A program made the translations under genes and the position numbers. 64,000 nt of DNA. Source: Herbiconiux flava (GTDB taxonomy: Bacteria; Actinomycetota; Actinomycetes; Actinomycetales; Microbacteriaceae). How positions within the stretch are numbered: position 1 is the stretch's first letter; the number at the start of each line of letters is the position of its first letter. This document shows, piece by piece, positions 13,498 through 24,313 of this stretch. The notes below the pieces were generated by a model. That model did no database searches and was not told where the DNA came from. It saw only the letters and a list, made by a program, of their open reading frames with translations. Where the stretch lies: positions 1,488,001-1,552,000 of the forward strand of contig NZ_JACCBM010000001.1 in NCBI RefSeq assembly GCF_013409865.1, written 5' to 3'.

Positions 13498-14265
13498 GTG
13501 TTCACCAAAAGCGATCCCCGGGCGCCCGAGGGCTTCTTCGAGGCCGAGGCGGCCGGGCTGGCGTGGCTGGCGGATGCGCGGGGAGCCCCGTGCGTGAGGG
13601 TGCAGTCCGTGCATCCGGGGGTCATCGAGCTCGAGGAGCTGCGGCCCGCGCGACCGAGCCGGGAGGCCGCCAGCCGCTTCGGCGAGCAGCTCGCCCGGAC
13701 GCACCACGCCGGAGCCGCGGCCTTCGGTGCGCCGCCCGAGGGCTGGACCGGACCCTGCTTCATCGGCCGACGCGCCATGAGCACGGGGGAGTGGGCCACG
13801 TGGAGCGAGTTCTACCCGTCGCAGCGGGTGATGCCGTACGCGGAGCAGGCGGTCGCGCGCGGGAACCTCTCGGCCGACGGGTTCCGCCTCGTGAAGCGCG
13901 CCAGCGAACTGATCGCGACCGGCATCTTCGAGGACGGCGAGGCGCCGGCCCGGTTGCACGGCGACCTGTGGTCGGGCAACGTGCTCTGGACGCCGACGGG
14001 CGTGGTGCTGATCGACCCGGCGGCGCACGGCGGGCACCGCGAGACCGATCTGGCCATGCTGCGGCTGTTCGGGGCGCCGTTCATCGACGACATCCTGTGG
14101 GGCTACGAGGAGGTCGCCCCTCTCGCGGAGGGCTGGCGCGAACGCCTGCCGCTGCACCAGCTGTTCCCCCTCGCCGTGCACGCGGTGGGCCACGGGCCCT
14201 CCTACGGAGCGGAGCTGGAGCGGGCGGCCGCGGCCGTGCTGCAGCTGGGCACCGGTTCGGCGTGA
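13498..14265 (+). CDS. Fructosamine kinase-family phosphotransferase
   Basis: A 255-residue protein of the fructosamine/ketosamine kinase fold (PF03881), related to aminoglycoside phosphotransferases. The catalytic loop is HGDLWSGNVLW with the catalytic Asp156, and the metal-binding segment is IDPAAHGGHRETDLAM. Bacterial members phosphorylate ketoamine (glycated) small molecules or ribulosamines and so help in protein or metabolite deglycation. The substrate here is unproven. It is slightly shorter than typical members (about 290 residues), mainly at the N-terminus. GTG is used as start because the -10 hexamer lies 6 bases before it. No partner gene is adjacent. Confidence 0.82.
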   Translation: MFTKSDPRAPEGFFEAEAAGLAWLADARGAPCVRVQSVHPGVIELEELRPARPSREAASRFGEQLARTHHAGAAAFGAPPEGWTGPCFIGRRAMSTGEWATWSEFYPSQRVMPYAEQAVARGNLSADGFRLVKRASELIATGIFEDGEAPARLHGDLWSGNVLWTPTGVVLIDPAAHGGHRETDLAMLRLFGAPFIDDILWGYEEVAPLAEGWRERLPLHQLFPLAVHAVGHGPSYGAELERAAAAVLQLGTGSA

Positions 14266-14285
14266 TTCCGCGCGACACGCCCGGG

Positions 14286-14314
14286 TTGCATGTGCGCCCA
14301 GGATGTGGCAAACT
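14286..14314 (+). promoter_or_regulatory. S10 operon promoter (TTGCAT-17-CAAACT)
   Basis: TTGCAT at 14286-14291 and CAAACT at 14309-14314 are 17 bp apart. It is the best promoter match in the gap before rpsJ. Confidence 0.65.
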
Positions 14315-14550
14315 CGTCTAGTTCAACATTTTGGGCCACTGTGCGTGTGCCCGAATCACTGTCTTGGCAGTGCACAGCTTCCGAAGCTGGGCCGCAGGCA
14401 GCAGAACAGAGCTTAATCGCAAACACCCCCCTCACCCAGGTGAAGACTGTGCTGATTTCAGTGCGGGGGTGCGCGCGGTGCTTGATAGCAAAACAGAGGG
14501 CGTCCAATGCAGTCGAGGCTGTAAGACGCGAGACAGAGAGAGAGTCACAC
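14315..14550 (+). other. Untranslated leader of the S10 operon
   Basis: About 230 bases of probable leader RNA with no credible ORF. It holds a 6-bp hairpin with a 3-base loop (CAGCTT-CCG-AAGCTG, 14375-14389), an AC-rich stretch, and a purine-rich AGACAGAGAGAGAG tract just before the rpsJ ATG. In enteric bacteria the S10 leader mediates L4 attenuation; no homologous fold is evident here. Confidence 0.5.
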
Positions 14551-14859
14551 ATGGCGGGACAGAAGATCCGCATTCGACTTAAGTCGTATGACCACGAGGT
14601 CATCGACACCTCGGCGCGCAAGATCGTCGACACGGTCACCCGCGCAGGAGCCACCGTCGTCGGCCCCGTGCCGCTGCCCACCGAGAAGAACGTGGTGGCG
14701 GTCATCCGCTCGCCCCACAAGTACAAGGACAGCCGCGAGCACTTCGAGATGCGCACCCACAAGCGCCTCATCGACATCATCGACCCGACGCCGAAGGCCG
14801 TCGACTCGCTCATGCGTCTCGACCTCCCCGCCGACGTCAACATCGAGATCAAGCTCTGA
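14551..14859 (+). CDS. rpsJ: 30S ribosomal protein S10 (uS10)
   Basis: The 102-residue S10 begins [19 protein letters not shown] and ends NIEIKL, the normal full length. It binds the 30S head and, as NusE, joins the NusB-dependent antitermination complex. The ATG at 14551 follows a purine-rich tract; the longer open frame upstream runs through the leader and is not coding. First gene of the S10 operon. Confidence 0.99.
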   Translation: MAGQKIRIRLKSYDHEVIDTSARKIVDTVTRAGATVVGPVPLPTEKNVVAVIRSPHKYKDSREHFEMRTHKRLIDIIDPTPKAVDSLMRLDLPADVNIEIKL

Positions 14860-14883
14860 GCGGGAAGGAACCAGTAGATCATC

Positions 14884-15540
14884 ATGGCAACCACCGCTAA
14901 GACCTCCAAGGGCCTGCTCGGCAAGAAGCTCGGCATGACCCAGGTGTGGGACGAGAACAACCGTCTCATCCCCGTCACCGTCGTCGAGATCACCCCGAAC
15001 GTCGTCACCCAGATCCGCACCCCCGAGAAGGACGGCTACTCGGCCGTTCAGATCGCCGGCGGTCAGATCGACCCGCGCAAGGTCAACAAGCCCTCCGCCG
15101 GTCACTTCGAGGCAGCCGGCGTCACGCCGCGCCGCCACATCACCGAGGTCCGCACCGCGGACGCCGCGGAGTACACCGTCGGCCAGGAGCTCACCGCCGA
15201 GGGCACGTTCGTGGCCGGCCAGAAGGTCGACGTCATGGGCACCTCGAAGGGCAAGGGCTTCGCCGGCGTCATGAAGCGCCACAACTTCAAGGGCGTCTCC
15301 GCCTCGCACGGTTCGCACCGCAACCACCGCAAGCCCGGCTCGATCGGTGCGTCCTCGACGCCCAGCCGAGTCTTCAAGGGCATGCGCATGGCCGGCCGCA
15401 TGGGTGGCGAGCGCGTCACCGTGCTCAACCTGGTCGTGCACTCGGTCGACGCCGAGAAGAACCTCGTGCTCGTCAAGGGCGCGGTTCCCGGTGCCAAGGG
15501 CCGTCTCGTTTTCGTTCGCAACGCAGTGAAGGGGGCGTAG
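14884..15540 (+). CDS. rplC: 50S ribosomal protein L3 (uL3)
   Basis: A 218-residue L3, an early assembly protein near the peptidyl transferase centre. It carries [20 protein letters not shown] at the N-terminus and [16 protein letters not shown] with [20 protein letters not shown] in the middle, where the loop approaches the catalytic centre. Length is usual. It lies 24 bases after rpsJ and 3 bases before rplD. Confidence 0.99.
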   Translation: MATTAKTSKGLLGKKLGMTQVWDENNRLIPVTVVEITPNVVTQIRTPEKDGYSAVQIAGGQIDPRKVNKPSAGHFEAAGVTPRRHITEVRTADAAEYTVGQELTAEGTFVAGQKVDVMGTSKGKGFAGVMKRHNFKGVSASHGSHRNHRKPGSIGASSTPSRVFKGMRMAGRMGGERVTVLNLVVHSVDAEKNLVLVKGAVPGAKGRLVFVRNAVKGA

Positions 15541-15543
15541 TTC

Positions 15544-16239
15544 ATGGCTACCGCAACTAACACGCTCGATGTCCTCGACGTCACCGGCAAGAAGTCCGGC
15601 ACCGTCGAGCTGCCCGCCGAGATCTTCGACGTGCAGACCAACATCCCGCTGATCCACCAGGTCGTCGTCGCCCAGCTCGCCGCCGCCCGCCAGGGCACGC
15701 ACAAGACCAAGGGTCGTGGCGAGGTCTCCGGTGCCGGCCGCAAGCCGTTCAAGCAGAAGGGAACCGGTCGCGCTCGTCAGGGCTCGATCCGCGCCCCTCA
15801 GATGACCGGTGGTGGCATCGTCCACGGACCGGTGCCCCGCAGCTACGCCCAGCGCACCCCCAAGAAGATGATCGCCGCGGCTCTGCTCGGCGCCCTCTCC
15901 GACCGGGCCCGCGGCGGCCGCCTGCACATCGTCGAGTCGCTCTCGCAGGGTGAGACCCCCTCGACCAAGGCCGTGAACGAGTTCCTCGCCACGATCGCCT
16001 CGTCGAAGCACGTCCTCATCGTGCTCGAGCGCGACGACGTGCTGAGCCTCCGCAGCGTGCGCAACATCCCGACCGTTCACGTGCTGCCCGCAGACCAGCT
16101 GAACGCCTACGACGTCCTCGTCTCCGACGACATCGTCTTCACCAAGGGCTCGTTCGATTCGTTCGTCGCGGCCAAGGCCGCGACGAAGCAGGAAAGCGCA
16201 GCCGTCGCTTCTGACAGCAAAGTAGAGGTTTCCGCATGA
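15544..16239 (+). CDS. rplD: 50S ribosomal protein L4 (uL4)
   Basis: A 231-residue L4, which lines the peptide exit tunnel with its extended loop ([20 protein letters not shown]). The globular part and the C-terminus ([20 protein letters not shown]) are standard, followed by a short Ala/Ser tail. In other bacteria L4 also represses the S10 operon. The stop overlaps the rplW start by 4 bases. Confidence 0.99.
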   Translation: MATATNTLDVLDVTGKKSGTVELPAEIFDVQTNIPLIHQVVVAQLAAARQGTHKTKGRGEVSGAGRKPFKQKGTGRARQGSIRAPQMTGGGIVHGPVPRSYAQRTPKKMIAAALLGALSDRARGGRLHIVESLSQGETPSTKAVNEFLATIASSKHVLIVLERDDVLSLRSVRNIPTVHVLPADQLNAYDVLVSDDIVFTKGSFDSFVAAKAATKQESAAVASDSKVEVSA

Positions 16240-16541
16240 GCAACGCCGCGTTCAACAAGGACCCGCGCGACATCATCCTGGCGCCGGTCGTCTCCGAGAA
16301 GAGCTACGGCCTGATCGACGAGGGCAAGTACACGTTCGTCGTCGACCCGCGCTCGAACAAGACCGAGATCAAGCTCGCGATCGAGAAGATCTTCGGTGTG
16401 CAGGTCGCCTCGATCAACACGCTGAACCGCACGGGCAAGACCCGTCGCACCAAGTTCGGCCAGGGCAAGCGCAAGGACACCAAGCGCGCGATCGTGACGC
16501 TCAAGTCCGGCTCCATCGACATCTTCACGGCCGTCGGCTAG
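16236..16541 (+). CDS. rplW: 50S ribosomal protein L23 (uL23)
   Basis: The 101-residue L23 sits at the tunnel exit, where trigger factor and SRP dock. Key segments are [15 protein letters not shown] and [20 protein letters not shown]. The ATG overlaps the end of rplD (ATGA), indicating coupled translation. The size is normal for an actinobacterial L23. Confidence 0.99.
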   Translation: MSNAAFNKDPRDIILAPVVSEKSYGLIDEGKYTFVVDPRSNKTEIKLAIEKIFGVQVASINTLNRTGKTRRTKFGQGKRKDTKRAIVTLKSGSIDIFTAVG

Positions 16542-16566
16542 GCCCGGAAGCTAGAGGAAAAGACAC

Positions 16567-17406
<840 letters not shown>

Positions 17407-17418
17407 GAGTTGTAGAAG

Positions 17419-17700
17419 ATGCCACGCAGTCTCAAGAAGGGCCCCTTCGTTGACGACCACCTGTACCGCAAGGTCGTCACGCAGAACGAAGCCGGCAGCA
17501 AGAACGTCATCAAGACCTGGTCGCGCCGATCGATGATCATCCCGGACTTCCTGGGTCACACCATCGCCGTGCACGACGGTCGCAAGCACATCCCGGTGTT
17601 CATCACCGAGACCATGGTGGGTCACAAGCTGGGCGAGTTCGCCCCGACCCGCACCTTCCGTGGACACGTGAAGGACGACAAGAAGGGCCGTCGCCGCTAA
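17419..17700 (+). CDS. rpsS: 30S ribosomal protein S19 (uS19)
   Basis: The 93-residue S19 forms a complex with S13 in the 30S head. It reads [19 protein letters not shown], with [20 protein letters not shown], and is full length. It lies 12 bases after rplB with the ribosome binding site GGAG. Confidence 0.99.
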   Translation: MPRSLKKGPFVDDHLYRKVVTQNEAGSKNVIKTWSRRSMIIPDFLGHTIAVHDGRKHIPVFITETMVGHKLGEFAPTRTFRGHVKDDKKGRRR

Positions 17701-17727
17701 CCGCGGCGACGTGAAGGAGGAAGAGAA

Positions 17728-18123
17728 ATGGTGGAGTCGATCGCACGCGTGCGTCACATCCGCGTCACCCCCCAGAAGGCCCGTCGTGTCGTCAACCTGA
17801 TCCGCGGCCGTCAGGCCGTGGAGGCACTGGCCATCCTGAAGTTCGCCCCGCAGGGCGCTTCGGAGCCGGTGTACAAGCTGGTCGCCTCGGCGATCGCGAA
17901 CGCCCGGGTCAAGGCAGACGCCTCGAACAGCTACCTCGACGAGCAGGACCTCTTCATCGCGAAGGCGTTCGTCGACGAGGGAACCACGCTCAAGCGCTTC
18001 CAGCCCCGTGCTCAGGGACGCGCGTTCCGCATCAACAAGCGCACCAGCCACATCACGATCGTGCTCGCAACCCCTGACGAGGCTGCGACGATCGAGGGCG
18101 CGAGCAAGAAGGCGAGCAAGTAA
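17728..18123 (+). CDS. rplV: 50S ribosomal protein L22 (uL22)
   Basis: A 131-residue L22 whose beta-hairpin (around [20 protein letters not shown]) reaches into the exit tunnel; mutations there can affect macrolide sensitivity, and the visible sequence is ordinary. A strong AAGGAGGAAGAG precedes the ATG. The final A of the stop is the first base of the rpsC start. Confidence 0.99.
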   Translation: MVESIARVRHIRVTPQKARRVVNLIRGRQAVEALAILKFAPQGASEPVYKLVASAIANARVKADASNSYLDEQDLFIAKAFVDEGTTLKRFQPRAQGRAFRINKRTSHITIVLATPDEAATIEGASKKASK

Positions 18124-18887
18124 TGGGCCAGAAAGTCAATCCGTACGGCTTCCGTCTCGGAATCACCACCGACCACGTGTCGCGCTGGTTCTCCGACAGC
18201 ACGAAGAAGGGTCAGCGCTACAGCGACTACGTCGCTGAGGACGTCAAGATCCGCAACCTGCTGAAGACCTCCCTCGACCGCGCCGGCGTGGCGAAGATCG
18301 AGATCGAGCGCACCCGTGACCGCGTCCGCGTCGACATCCACACCGCCCGTCCGGGCATCGTGATCGGTCGTCGTGGCGCCGAGGCCGAGCGCATCCGCTC
18401 CGACCTCGAGAAGCTCACGGGCAAGCAGATCCAGCTGAACATCCTCGAGGTCAAGAACCCCGAGGCCGAGGCTCAGCTCGTCGCCCAGGGCATCGCCGAG
18501 CAGCTGACCGCCCGTGTGGCGTTCCGCCGTGCGATGCGCAAGGGCCTCCAGGGCGCTCAGCGCGCCGGCGCCAAGGGTGTCCGCATCCAGGTGTCGGGCC
18601 GTCTCGGCGGCGCCGAGATGAGCCGCTCGGAGTTCTACCGTGAGGGTCGCGTTCCGCTGCACACCCTGCGCGCCAACATCGACTACGGCTTCTACGAGGC
18701 CAAGACGACGTTCGGCCGCATCGGCGTGAAGGTCTGGATCTACAAGGGCGACATCACCAACAAGGAGCTCGCCCGCGAGCAGGCCAACCAGAAGTCCTCG
18801 CGCCCCGAGCGCGGCGACCGTGACCGTCCGCGCCGTAACTCCGCCCCCAAGGCGGACGCACCGGTCGCAGCAGGAGTTGAGGCGTAA
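18123..18887 (+). CDS. rpsC: 30S ribosomal protein S3 (uS3)
   Basis: A 254-residue S3, part of the mRNA entry channel. It has the N-terminal [14 protein letters not shown], a KH domain with [20 protein letters not shown], and the C-terminal domain KVWIYKGDI. After about residue 217 there is a charged Arg/Glu/Asp tail that ends in an Ala/Pro stretch, typical for actinobacteria. Overlap with rplV (TAATG) suggests coupled translation. Confidence 0.99.
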   Translation: MGQKVNPYGFRLGITTDHVSRWFSDSTKKGQRYSDYVAEDVKIRNLLKTSLDRAGVAKIEIERTRDRVRVDIHTARPGIVIGRRGAEAERIRSDLEKLTGKQIQLNILEVKNPEAEAQLVAQGIAEQLTARVAFRRAMRKGLQGAQRAGAKGVRIQVSGRLGGAEMSRSEFYREGRVPLHTLRANIDYGFYEAKTTFGRIGVKVWIYKGDITNKELAREQANQKSSRPERGDRDRPRRNSAPKADAPVAAGVEA

Positions 18888-18889
18888 TC

Positions 18890-19309
18890 ATGCTTATCCC
18901 CCGTCGAGTCAAGCACCGCAAGCAGCACCACCCGGGCCGCAGTGGCCACGCCACCGGTGGCACCAAGGTGAGCTTCGGTGAGTACGGCATCCAGGCCATC
19001 ACCCCCGCGTACGTGACCAACCGTCAGATCGAGTCCGCGCGTATCGCCATGACGCGTCACATCAAGCGCGGTGGAAAGGTGTGGATCAACATCTACCCCG
19101 ACCGTCCGCTCACGAAGAAGCCTGCCGAGACCCGCATGGGTTCCGGTAAGGGTTCGCCCGAGTGGTGGGTCGCGAACGTCAAGCCGGGTCGCGTGCTCTT
19201 CGAGCTGAGCGGGGTCAACGAGACCGTCGCTCGCGAGGCACTCACCCGTGCAATCCACAAGCTGCCTCTCAAGGCACGCATCATCAAGCGCGAGGAGGGC
19301 GACGCGTAA
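18890..19309 (+). CDS. rplP: 50S ribosomal protein L16 (uL16)
   Basis: The 139-residue L16 binds near the A-site of the large subunit. Conserved segments are [19 protein letters not shown] and [18 protein letters not shown]. Length is standard. It starts 2 bases after rpsC and its stop overlaps the rpmC start by one base. Confidence 0.99.
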   Translation: MLIPRRVKHRKQHHPGRSGHATGGTKVSFGEYGIQAITPAYVTNRQIESARIAMTRHIKRGGKVWINIYPDRPLTKKPAETRMGSGKGSPEWWVANVKPGRVLFELSGVNETVAREALTRAIHKLPLKARIIKREEGDA

Positions 19310-19626
19310 TGGCGATCGGTTCTAAGGAGCTCGCCCCGGCGGAGCTCGACACGTTCGAAGATTCTCGACTTCTCGAGGAGCTTCGCAAGGCCAAGGAAGA
19401 GCTGTTCAACCTGCGCTTCCAGTCGGCGACCGGGCAGCTCGAAAGCCACGGCCGACTCCGTGCCGTGAAGCGCGACATCTCGCGCATCTACACGATCATC
19501 CGCGAGCGGGAGCTCGGCATCCGTGCCACCCCCGCCCCCGTCGAGGCCCCGGCCAAGACGACCAAGAAGTCCAAGAAGGCAGCAGAGGCCGAGGCCCCCG
19601 CTGCAGATGCTGAGGAGGCGAAGTAA
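19309..19626 (+). CDS. rpmC: 50S ribosomal protein L29 (uL29) with C-terminal tail
   Basis: L29 at the tunnel exit, 105 residues, where most bacteria have about 65-75. The conserved core [17 protein letters not shown] and [13 protein letters not shown] segment ([17 protein letters not shown]) ends near residue 70. The rest is an Ala/Pro/Lys/Glu tail. I start at ATG 19309, overlapping the rplP stop; the open frame extends further upstream only inside rplP. The rpsQ start overlaps its stop. Confidence 0.98.
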   Translation: MAIGSKELAPAELDTFEDSRLLEELRKAKEELFNLRFQSATGQLESHGRLRAVKRDISRIYTIIRERELGIRATPAPVEAPAKTTKKSKKAAEAEAPAADAEEAK

Positions 19627-19949
19627 TGGCCAAGACCGAAGAGAAGGTCGTCGCGGCCGGCCACGAGTCGTCCTCGCACGATGTCAAGGACGAGGCTGCC
19701 CGCGGGTACCGCAAGTCCCGCCGCGGCTACGTCGTCAGCGACAAGATGGAGAAGACCATCGTCGTCGAGGTCGAGGACCGCGTGAAGCACCCCCTGTACG
19801 GCAAGGTCATCCGCCGTACCTCCAAGGTGAAGGTGCACGACGAGGCGAACGGCGCCGGCATCGGCGACCTCGTGCTCATCAGCGAGACCCGTCCGCTGTC
19901 CGCGACCAAGCGGTGGCGCCTGGTCGAGATCCTCGAGAAGGCCAAGTAG
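19626..19949 (+). CDS. rpsQ: 30S ribosomal protein S17 (uS17)
   Basis: A 107-residue S17, an early 16S rRNA-binding protein. The core ([20 protein letters not shown] ... [20 protein letters not shown]) starts near residue 29. The first 28 residues are an actinobacterial-type charged extension. ATG 19626 overlaps the rpmC stop (TAATG). It ends the S10 operon segment; rplN follows after 34 bases. Confidence 0.99.
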   Translation: MAKTEEKVVAAGHESSSHDVKDEAARGYRKSRRGYVVSDKMEKTIVVEVEDRVKHPLYGKVIRRTSKVKVHDEANGAGIGDLVLISETRPLSATKRWRLVEILEKAK

Positions 19950-19983
19950 GCCTCGGCTTACTTAGTTCAGGAAGAGTAGAAGA

Positions 19984-20352
19984 ATGCTTCAGCAAGAATC
20001 ACGAGTGAAGGTCGCCGACAACACCGGCGCCAAGGAGCTCCTGACGATTCGTGTTCTCGGAGGATCCGGCCGTCGCTACGCGGGACTCGGCGATGTCATC
20101 GTCGCGACCGTGAAGGACGCCATCCCCGGTGGCAACGTCAAGAAGGGCGACGTGGTCAAGGCCGTCATCGTCCGCACCGTCAAGTCGACCCGTCGTCCCG
20201 ACGGCTCGTACATCAAGTTCGACGAGAACGCCGCAGTGATCCTGAAGAACGACGGCGACCCTCGCGGTACCCGCATCTTCGGACCGGTCGGCCGTGAGCT
20301 CCGTGACAAGAAGTTCATGAAGATCATCTCGCTGGCACCGGAGGTTATCTAA
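19984..20352 (+). CDS. rplN: 50S ribosomal protein L14 (uL14)
   Basis: The 122-residue L14 begins [20 protein letters not shown] and ends [10 protein letters not shown], the standard full length. It lies at the subunit interface and binds the silencing factor RsfS in other bacteria. It opens the spc segment. The ATG follows GGAAGAGTAGAAG. rplX starts 3 bases after the stop. Confidence 0.99.
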   Translation: MLQQESRVKVADNTGAKELLTIRVLGGSGRRYAGLGDVIVATVKDAIPGGNVKKGDVVKAVIVRTVKSTRRPDGSYIKFDENAAVILKNDGDPRGTRIFGPVGRELRDKKFMKIISLAPEVI

Positions 20353-20355
20353 GTC

Positions 20356-20715
20356 ATGGCAAACATCAAGAAGGGTGACCTCGTGCAGGTCATCTCGGGC
20401 GCGACCCAGGCCCGCGGCGGCGACCGCGGCAAGCAGGGTCGTGTCATCGAGGTGCTCGTCGAGCGCAACCGTGTCGTCGTCGAGGGCGTGAACCTCGTCA
20501 CCAAGCACGTGCGTGTCGGCCAGACGCAGCGCGGCACCAAGACCGGCGGCATCGAGACCATGGAGGCGCCGATCCACGTGTCGAACGTCGCCCTGGTCGA
20601 CCCCGAGACCAAGACGCCGACCCGTGTCGGCCACCGCAACGAAGAAGTCACGAAGGACGGCGTCACCAAGACGGTCCGCGTTCGTTACGCGAAGAAGTCA
20701 GGAAAAGACCTCTGA
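20356..20715 (+). CDS. rplX: 50S ribosomal protein L24 (uL24)
   Basis: A 119-residue L24, an assembly initiator of the large subunit, with the KOW motif [20 protein letters not shown] at the N-terminus and [16 protein letters not shown] after it. It is slightly longer than the usual 103-110 residues. Its TGA overlaps the ATG of rplE (ATGA type), so translation is coupled. Confidence 0.99.
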   Translation: MANIKKGDLVQVISGATQARGGDRGKQGRVIEVLVERNRVVVEGVNLVTKHVRVGQTQRGTKTGGIETMEAPIHVSNVALVDPETKTPTRVGHRNEEVTKDGVTKTVRVRYAKKSGKDL

Positions 20716-21308
20716 TGAGCACCGAGACTGCCGCGCCCGCTGGCAAAATCCAGCCGCGCCTGAAGCAGAAGTACAAGAACGAGATCGTCGACCAGCTGAC
20801 GAAGGACTTCGCCTTCACCAACGTGCACCAGGTGCCCGGGCTCGTGAAGATCGTCGTCAACACCGGCGTCGGCGAGGCCGCGCGCGATGGCAAGGTCATC
20901 GACGGTGCGGTCAAGGACCTCACCGCGATCACCGGCCAGAAGCCGCAGGTCACGAAGGCCCGCAAGTCGATCGCGCAGTTCAAGCTGCGCGAGGGCCAGC
21001 CCATCGGCGCCCACGTCACCCTCCGCGGTGACCGCGCCTGGGAGTTCCTGGATCGCCTGCTCTCGCTGGCGCTTCCCCGCATCCGCGACTTCCGCGGTCT
21101 GTCCGACCAGCAGTTCGACGGTCGCGGCAACTACACGTTCGGTCTCCAGGAGCAGTCGATGTTCCACGAGATCGACCAGGACAAGATCGACCGCGTGCGC
21201 GGTTTCGACATCACCGTCGTGACCACCGCGAAGACGGACGACGAGGGCCGCGCGCTGCTCAAGGCGCTGGGCTTCCCGTTCCGGTCGAACGACTCCAGCT
21301 CCAACTAG
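20715..21308 (+). CDS. rplE: 50S ribosomal protein L5 (uL5)
   Basis: A 197-residue L5, which binds 5S rRNA and contacts P-site tRNA. Typical blocks are [40 protein letters not shown] and [20 protein letters not shown]. Length is normal for actinobacteria. In many genomes rpsN follows directly; here only 74 bases separate it from rpsH and contain no gene. Confidence 0.99.
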   Translation: MSTETAAPAGKIQPRLKQKYKNEIVDQLTKDFAFTNVHQVPGLVKIVVNTGVGEAARDGKVIDGAVKDLTAITGQKPQVTKARKSIAQFKLREGQPIGAHVTLRGDRAWEFLDRLLSLALPRIRDFRGLSDQQFDGRGNYTFGLQEQSMFHEIDQDKIDRVRGFDITVVTTAKTDDEGRALLKALGFPFRSNDSSSN

Positions 21309-21382
21309 GCACCATCCACCCACGACGACCCAGGTCGGCATCCTCGTAAAGGGTGTCGAAACCAGGCGCGAAAGGCTACACA

Positions 21383-21781
21383 ATGACAATGACAGATCCG
21401 GTCGCAGACATGCTGACCAGACTGCGCAACGCGAACTCGGCACACCACGACACCGTGTCGATGCCGCACTCGAAGCTGAAGTCGCACATCGCCGAGATCC
21501 TCAAGACCGAGGGCTACATCTCCGGCTGGGAGGTCGCCGACGCCAAGGTCGGTCAGACCCTGACCCTGAGCCTGAAGTTCGGCCCGAACCGTGAGCGCTC
21601 GATCGCGGGCATCAAGCGCGTGTCGAAGCCCGGCCTCCGGGTCTACGCGAAGTCGACCGAGATCCCCACCGTCCTCGGTGGCCTCGGCGTCGCGATCCTG
21701 TCCACCTCCTCGGGTCTCTTGACAGACCGTCAGGCGAGCAAGAAGGGCGTGGGTGGGGAAGTCCTCGCCTACGTGTGGTAA
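21383..21781 (+). CDS. rpsH: 30S ribosomal protein S8 (uS8)
   Basis: A 132-residue S8, a primary 16S rRNA-binding protein and spc-operon repressor in enteric bacteria. It reads [20 protein letters not shown] and ends [11 protein letters not shown]. Two in-frame ATGs are possible, 21383 and 21389. I prefer 21383 because GAAAGG is well spaced for it; the difference is two residues. Confidence 0.98.
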   Translation: MTMTDPVADMLTRLRNANSAHHDTVSMPHSKLKSHIAEILKTEGYISGWEVADAKVGQTLTLSLKFGPNRERSIAGIKRVSKPGLRVYAKSTEIPTVLGGLGVAILSTSSGLLTDRQASKKGVGGEVLAYVW

Positions 21782-21787
21782 CCGACA

Positions 21788-22324
21788 ATGTCACGTATCG
21801 GACGTCTTCCCATCGACATCCCTGCCGGCGTCACCGTCACCATCGACGGCCAGCAGGTTGCAGTCAAGGGCCCCAAGGGTGAGCTCGCGCTCGCCATCAA
21901 GGCCCCCATCGCGGCCACGGTCGAGGAGAACCAGGTTCTCGTCACCCGTCCCGACGACGAGCGCGAGTCGCGTTCGCTCCACGGCCTCACCCGTACCCTG
22001 ATCGCGAACCAGATCATCGGCGTCACCACCGGCTACTCCAAGAGCCTCGAGGTCGTCGGAACCGGTTACCGTGTCGCTGCCAAGGGCAGCGGCGTGGAGT
22101 TCGCCCTCGGGTACTCGCACCCCATCTCGGTCGAGCCGCCCGCGGGCATCTCGTTCACCGTGGAGGGCAACAACAAGCTCACGGTCAACGGCATCGACAA
22201 GCAGGCCGTCGGTGAGGTTGCCGCCAACATTCGCAAGCTGCGCAAGCCCGAGCCCTACAAGGGCAAGGGTGTGCGGTACGCCGGCGAGGTCGTTCGCCGC
22301 AAGGCCGGAAAGAGTGGTAAGTAG
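21788..22324 (+). CDS. rplF: 50S ribosomal protein L6 (uL6)
   Basis: The 178-residue L6, next to the sarcin-ricin loop where GTPase factors dock. It begins [20 protein letters not shown] and the C-terminal signature [19 protein letters not shown] is intact. It lies 6 bases after rpsH and 3 bases before rplR. Ordinary sequence. Confidence 0.99.
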   Translation: MSRIGRLPIDIPAGVTVTIDGQQVAVKGPKGELALAIKAPIAATVEENQVLVTRPDDERESRSLHGLTRTLIANQIIGVTTGYSKSLEVVGTGYRVAAKGSGVEFALGYSHPISVEPPAGISFTVEGNNKLTVNGIDKQAVGEVAANIRKLRKPEPYKGKGVRYAGEVVRRKAGKSGK

Positions 22325-22327
22325 ACC

Positions 22328-22699
22328 ATGGCTACTGGAATCAGAGGAAAGTCGAAGTCCGCAGCCCGCGATCGCCGGCACCTGCGCCTTCGCAAGAAGG
22401 TCGAGGGCACCGAAGCGCGTCCTCGCCTCGTCGTCACCCGTTCGGCACGTCACGTGTTCGTCCAGGTCGTCGACGACAGCAAGGGTCACACCCTCGCGTC
22501 GGCATCGACGCTCGAGTCCGACCTGCGCACCTTCGACGGTGACAAGACCGCGAAGGCCAAGAAGGTCGGTGAGCTGGTCGCCGAGCGCGCCAAGCTCGCC
22601 GGTGTCGAGGCCGTCGTGTTCGACCGTGGAGGTAACCGCTACGCCGGTCGCGTCGCCGCGATCGCCGATGGAGCACGAGAGGGAGGTCTGGACCTGTGA
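22328..22699 (+). CDS. rplR: 50S ribosomal protein L18 (uL18)
   Basis: A 123-residue L18, which helps load 5S rRNA on the large subunit. Segments [20 protein letters not shown] and [20 protein letters not shown] are family-typical. Its TGA overlaps the GTG of rpsE by 4 bases, showing translational coupling. Confidence 0.99.
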   Translation: MATGIRGKSKSAARDRRHLRLRKKVEGTEARPRLVVTRSARHVFVQVVDDSKGHTLASASTLESDLRTFDGDKTAKAKKVGELVAERAKLAGVEAVVFDRGGNRYAGRVAAIADGAREGGLDL

Positions 22700-23391
22700 G
22701 CACCGAAACCAACAAGGAGCCGGACGTGGCAGCAATCGCTGAGGCACCGGTCGAGACGGCCGCGTCGAGCGGTCAGAACGCGACCGAGCCCCGCGAGGCC
22801 CGCCGGGGTGGGCGCGAGCGCAACCCCAACCGCGGTGACCGCGGCAGCCGCGACTCCGACAAGAGCAACTTCCTCGAGCGCGTCGTCACCATCAACCGCG
22901 TCTCCAAGGTCGTCAAGGGTGGTCGTCGCTTCAGCTTCACCGCTCTGGTGGTCGTCGGTGACGGCAACGGTCTGGTGGGCGTCGGCTACGGCAAGGCCCG
23001 CGAGGTCCCGACCGCCATCTCCAAGGGCGTCGAGGAGGCGAAGAAGAACTTCTTCCGCGTCCCCCGCGTCGGCAACACCATCCCCCACCCCGTCCAGGGT
23101 GAGGCCGCAGCCGGTGTGGTGCTCCTGCGCCCGGCCGCTGCCGGTACCGGTGTCATCGCCGGTGGTCCGGTTCGCGCCGTGCTCGAGTGCGCCGGCATCC
23201 ACGACATCCTGTCGAAGTCGCTCGGCTCGTCGAACACGATCAACATCGTGCACGCGACCGTCGAGGCGCTTCAGCAGCTCGAGGAGCCCCGTGCCGTGGC
23301 CGCTCGTCGTGGCCTCCCCTTCGACGACGTCGCTCCGGCCCGCCTCGTGCGCGCCGAGCAGGACGCTCTAGCTGCGAAGGCAGGTGCATGA
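22696..23391 (+). CDS. rpsE: 30S ribosomal protein S5 (uS5)
   Basis: A 231-residue S5, involved in translational accuracy. The first 55 residues are a low-complexity Glu/Ala/Arg extension. The core begins at [20 protein letters not shown] and has the S5 domains through [20 protein letters not shown]. The GTG start overlaps the rplR stop. Spectinomycin-site sequence near KVVKGGRRF appears wild type. Confidence 0.99.
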   Translation: MSTETNKEPDVAAIAEAPVETAASSGQNATEPREARRGGRERNPNRGDRGSRDSDKSNFLERVVTINRVSKVVKGGRRFSFTALVVVGDGNGLVGVGYGKAREVPTAISKGVEEAKKNFFRVPRVGNTIPHPVQGEAAAGVVLLRPAAAGTGVIAGGPVRAVLECAGIHDILSKSLGSSNTINIVHATVEALQQLEEPRAVAARRGLPFDDVAPARLVRAEQDALAAKAGA

Positions 23392-23576
23392 TGGCGACGA
23401 GCCTGAAGGTGACCCAGATCAAGTCCAAGATCAGCGAGAAGCAGAACCAGCGGGACACGCTGCGCAGCCTCGGACTGAAGCGCATCGGCGATGTCGTCGT
23501 GCGCGAAGACAACGCCCAGAACCGGGGTTACGTGCGCACCGTCGCACACCTGGTGAAGGTCGAGGAGATTGACTAA
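23391..23576 (+). CDS. rpmD: 50S ribosomal protein L30 (uL30)
   Basis: The 61-residue L30 ([20 protein letters not shown] ... [16 protein letters not shown]). ATG ATG occurs at 23388 and 23391. I use the second because AGGCAGG is better spaced, giving the standard length; both overlap the rpsE stop. It also overlaps the rplO start by one base. Confidence 0.97.
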   Translation: MATSLKVTQIKSKISEKQNQRDTLRSLGLKRIGDVVVREDNAQNRGYVRTVAHLVKVEEID

Positions 23577-24301
23577 TGGCTGAAGAAGAAGCCAAGGAGA
23601 CCGCGAAGGCGGCTCCGAAGAAGGCTGCGGCCCCCAAGGCCGCTCCCAAGGAGAAGGCTGCTCCCAAGGCCGCCGCTGCCGACAAGGCCGAGAAGGCGCC
23701 GGCCAAGGCCGCCGCCCCCAAGAAGGCGGCAGCCCCGAAGGCTGCTGCCGCCAAGGCCGACGCCGCCGACGCGAAGGCTCCGGCCGCCGCGAAGGCGCCC
23801 GCCGCTGCCAAGGCGTCTGCGGCCAAGTCCGCTCCGAAGGCCGACGAGACCGCTGCTCCCCGCGAGCACGTGCTCAAGGTGCACCACCTCCGTCCGGCTC
23901 CGGGCTCCAAGAAGGAGCGCACCCGCGTCGGTCGTGGTGAGGGCTCGAAGGGCAAGACCGCCGGTCGTGGCACCAAGGGCACCAAGGCCCGCTACACCGT
24001 GCGCATCGGCTTCGAGGGTGGCCAGATGCCGCTGCACATGCGCACCCCGAAGCTGCGCGGGTTCAAGAACCCGTTCCGCGTCGAGTACCAGGTCGTGAAC
24101 CTGGAGAAGCTCGCGGAGCTCTACCCGGCCGGGGGAGACGTCACCGTCTCCGACCTGGTCGCCAAGGGCGCGGTTCGCAAGAACGAGAAGGTCAAGGTTC
24201 TCGGCGATGGCGACATCGCTGTGAAGCTGACCGTCGCGGTCGACAAGGTCTCCGGCTCGGCCGAGCAGAAGATCGTCGCCGCGGGTGGTTCCGTCAAGTA
24301 G
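23576..24301 (+). CDS. rplO: 50S ribosomal protein L15 (uL15) with histone-H1-like N-terminal extension
   Basis: L15 is a late assembly protein, usually about 145-150 residues. This one has 241. The canonical domain starts near residue 97 ([20 protein letters not shown], then [20 protein letters not shown]). Residues 1-96 are made almost only of Ala, Lys, Pro and a few Asp/Glu, in repeats such as KAAAPKA, resembling the C-terminal tails of histone H1 and of actinobacterial HU proteins. The start is fixed by the overlap with the rpmD stop (TAATG), and there is no good later start before the core. The tail therefore appears to be translated. Confidence 0.97.
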   Translation: MAEEEAKETAKAAPKKAAAPKAAPKEKAAPKAAAADKAEKAPAKAAAPKKAAAPKAAAAKADAADAKAPAAAKAPAAAKASAAKSAPKADETAAPREHVLKVHHLRPAPGSKKERTRVGRGEGSKGKTAGRGTKGTKARYTVRIGFEGGQMPLHMRTPKLRGFKNPFRVEYQVVNLEKLAELYPAGGDVTVSDLVAKGAVRKNEKVKVLGDGDIAVKLTVAVDKVSGSAEQKIVAAGGSVK

Positions 24302-24313
24302 CTGAACCCCTGA

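Noticed and set aside
12322..14193. 623-codon open frame on the minus strand opposite topoisomerase IB and the kinase gene
   Set aside because: It crosses two well-supported genes and the gap between them and has the composition of a reverse-frame artefact.
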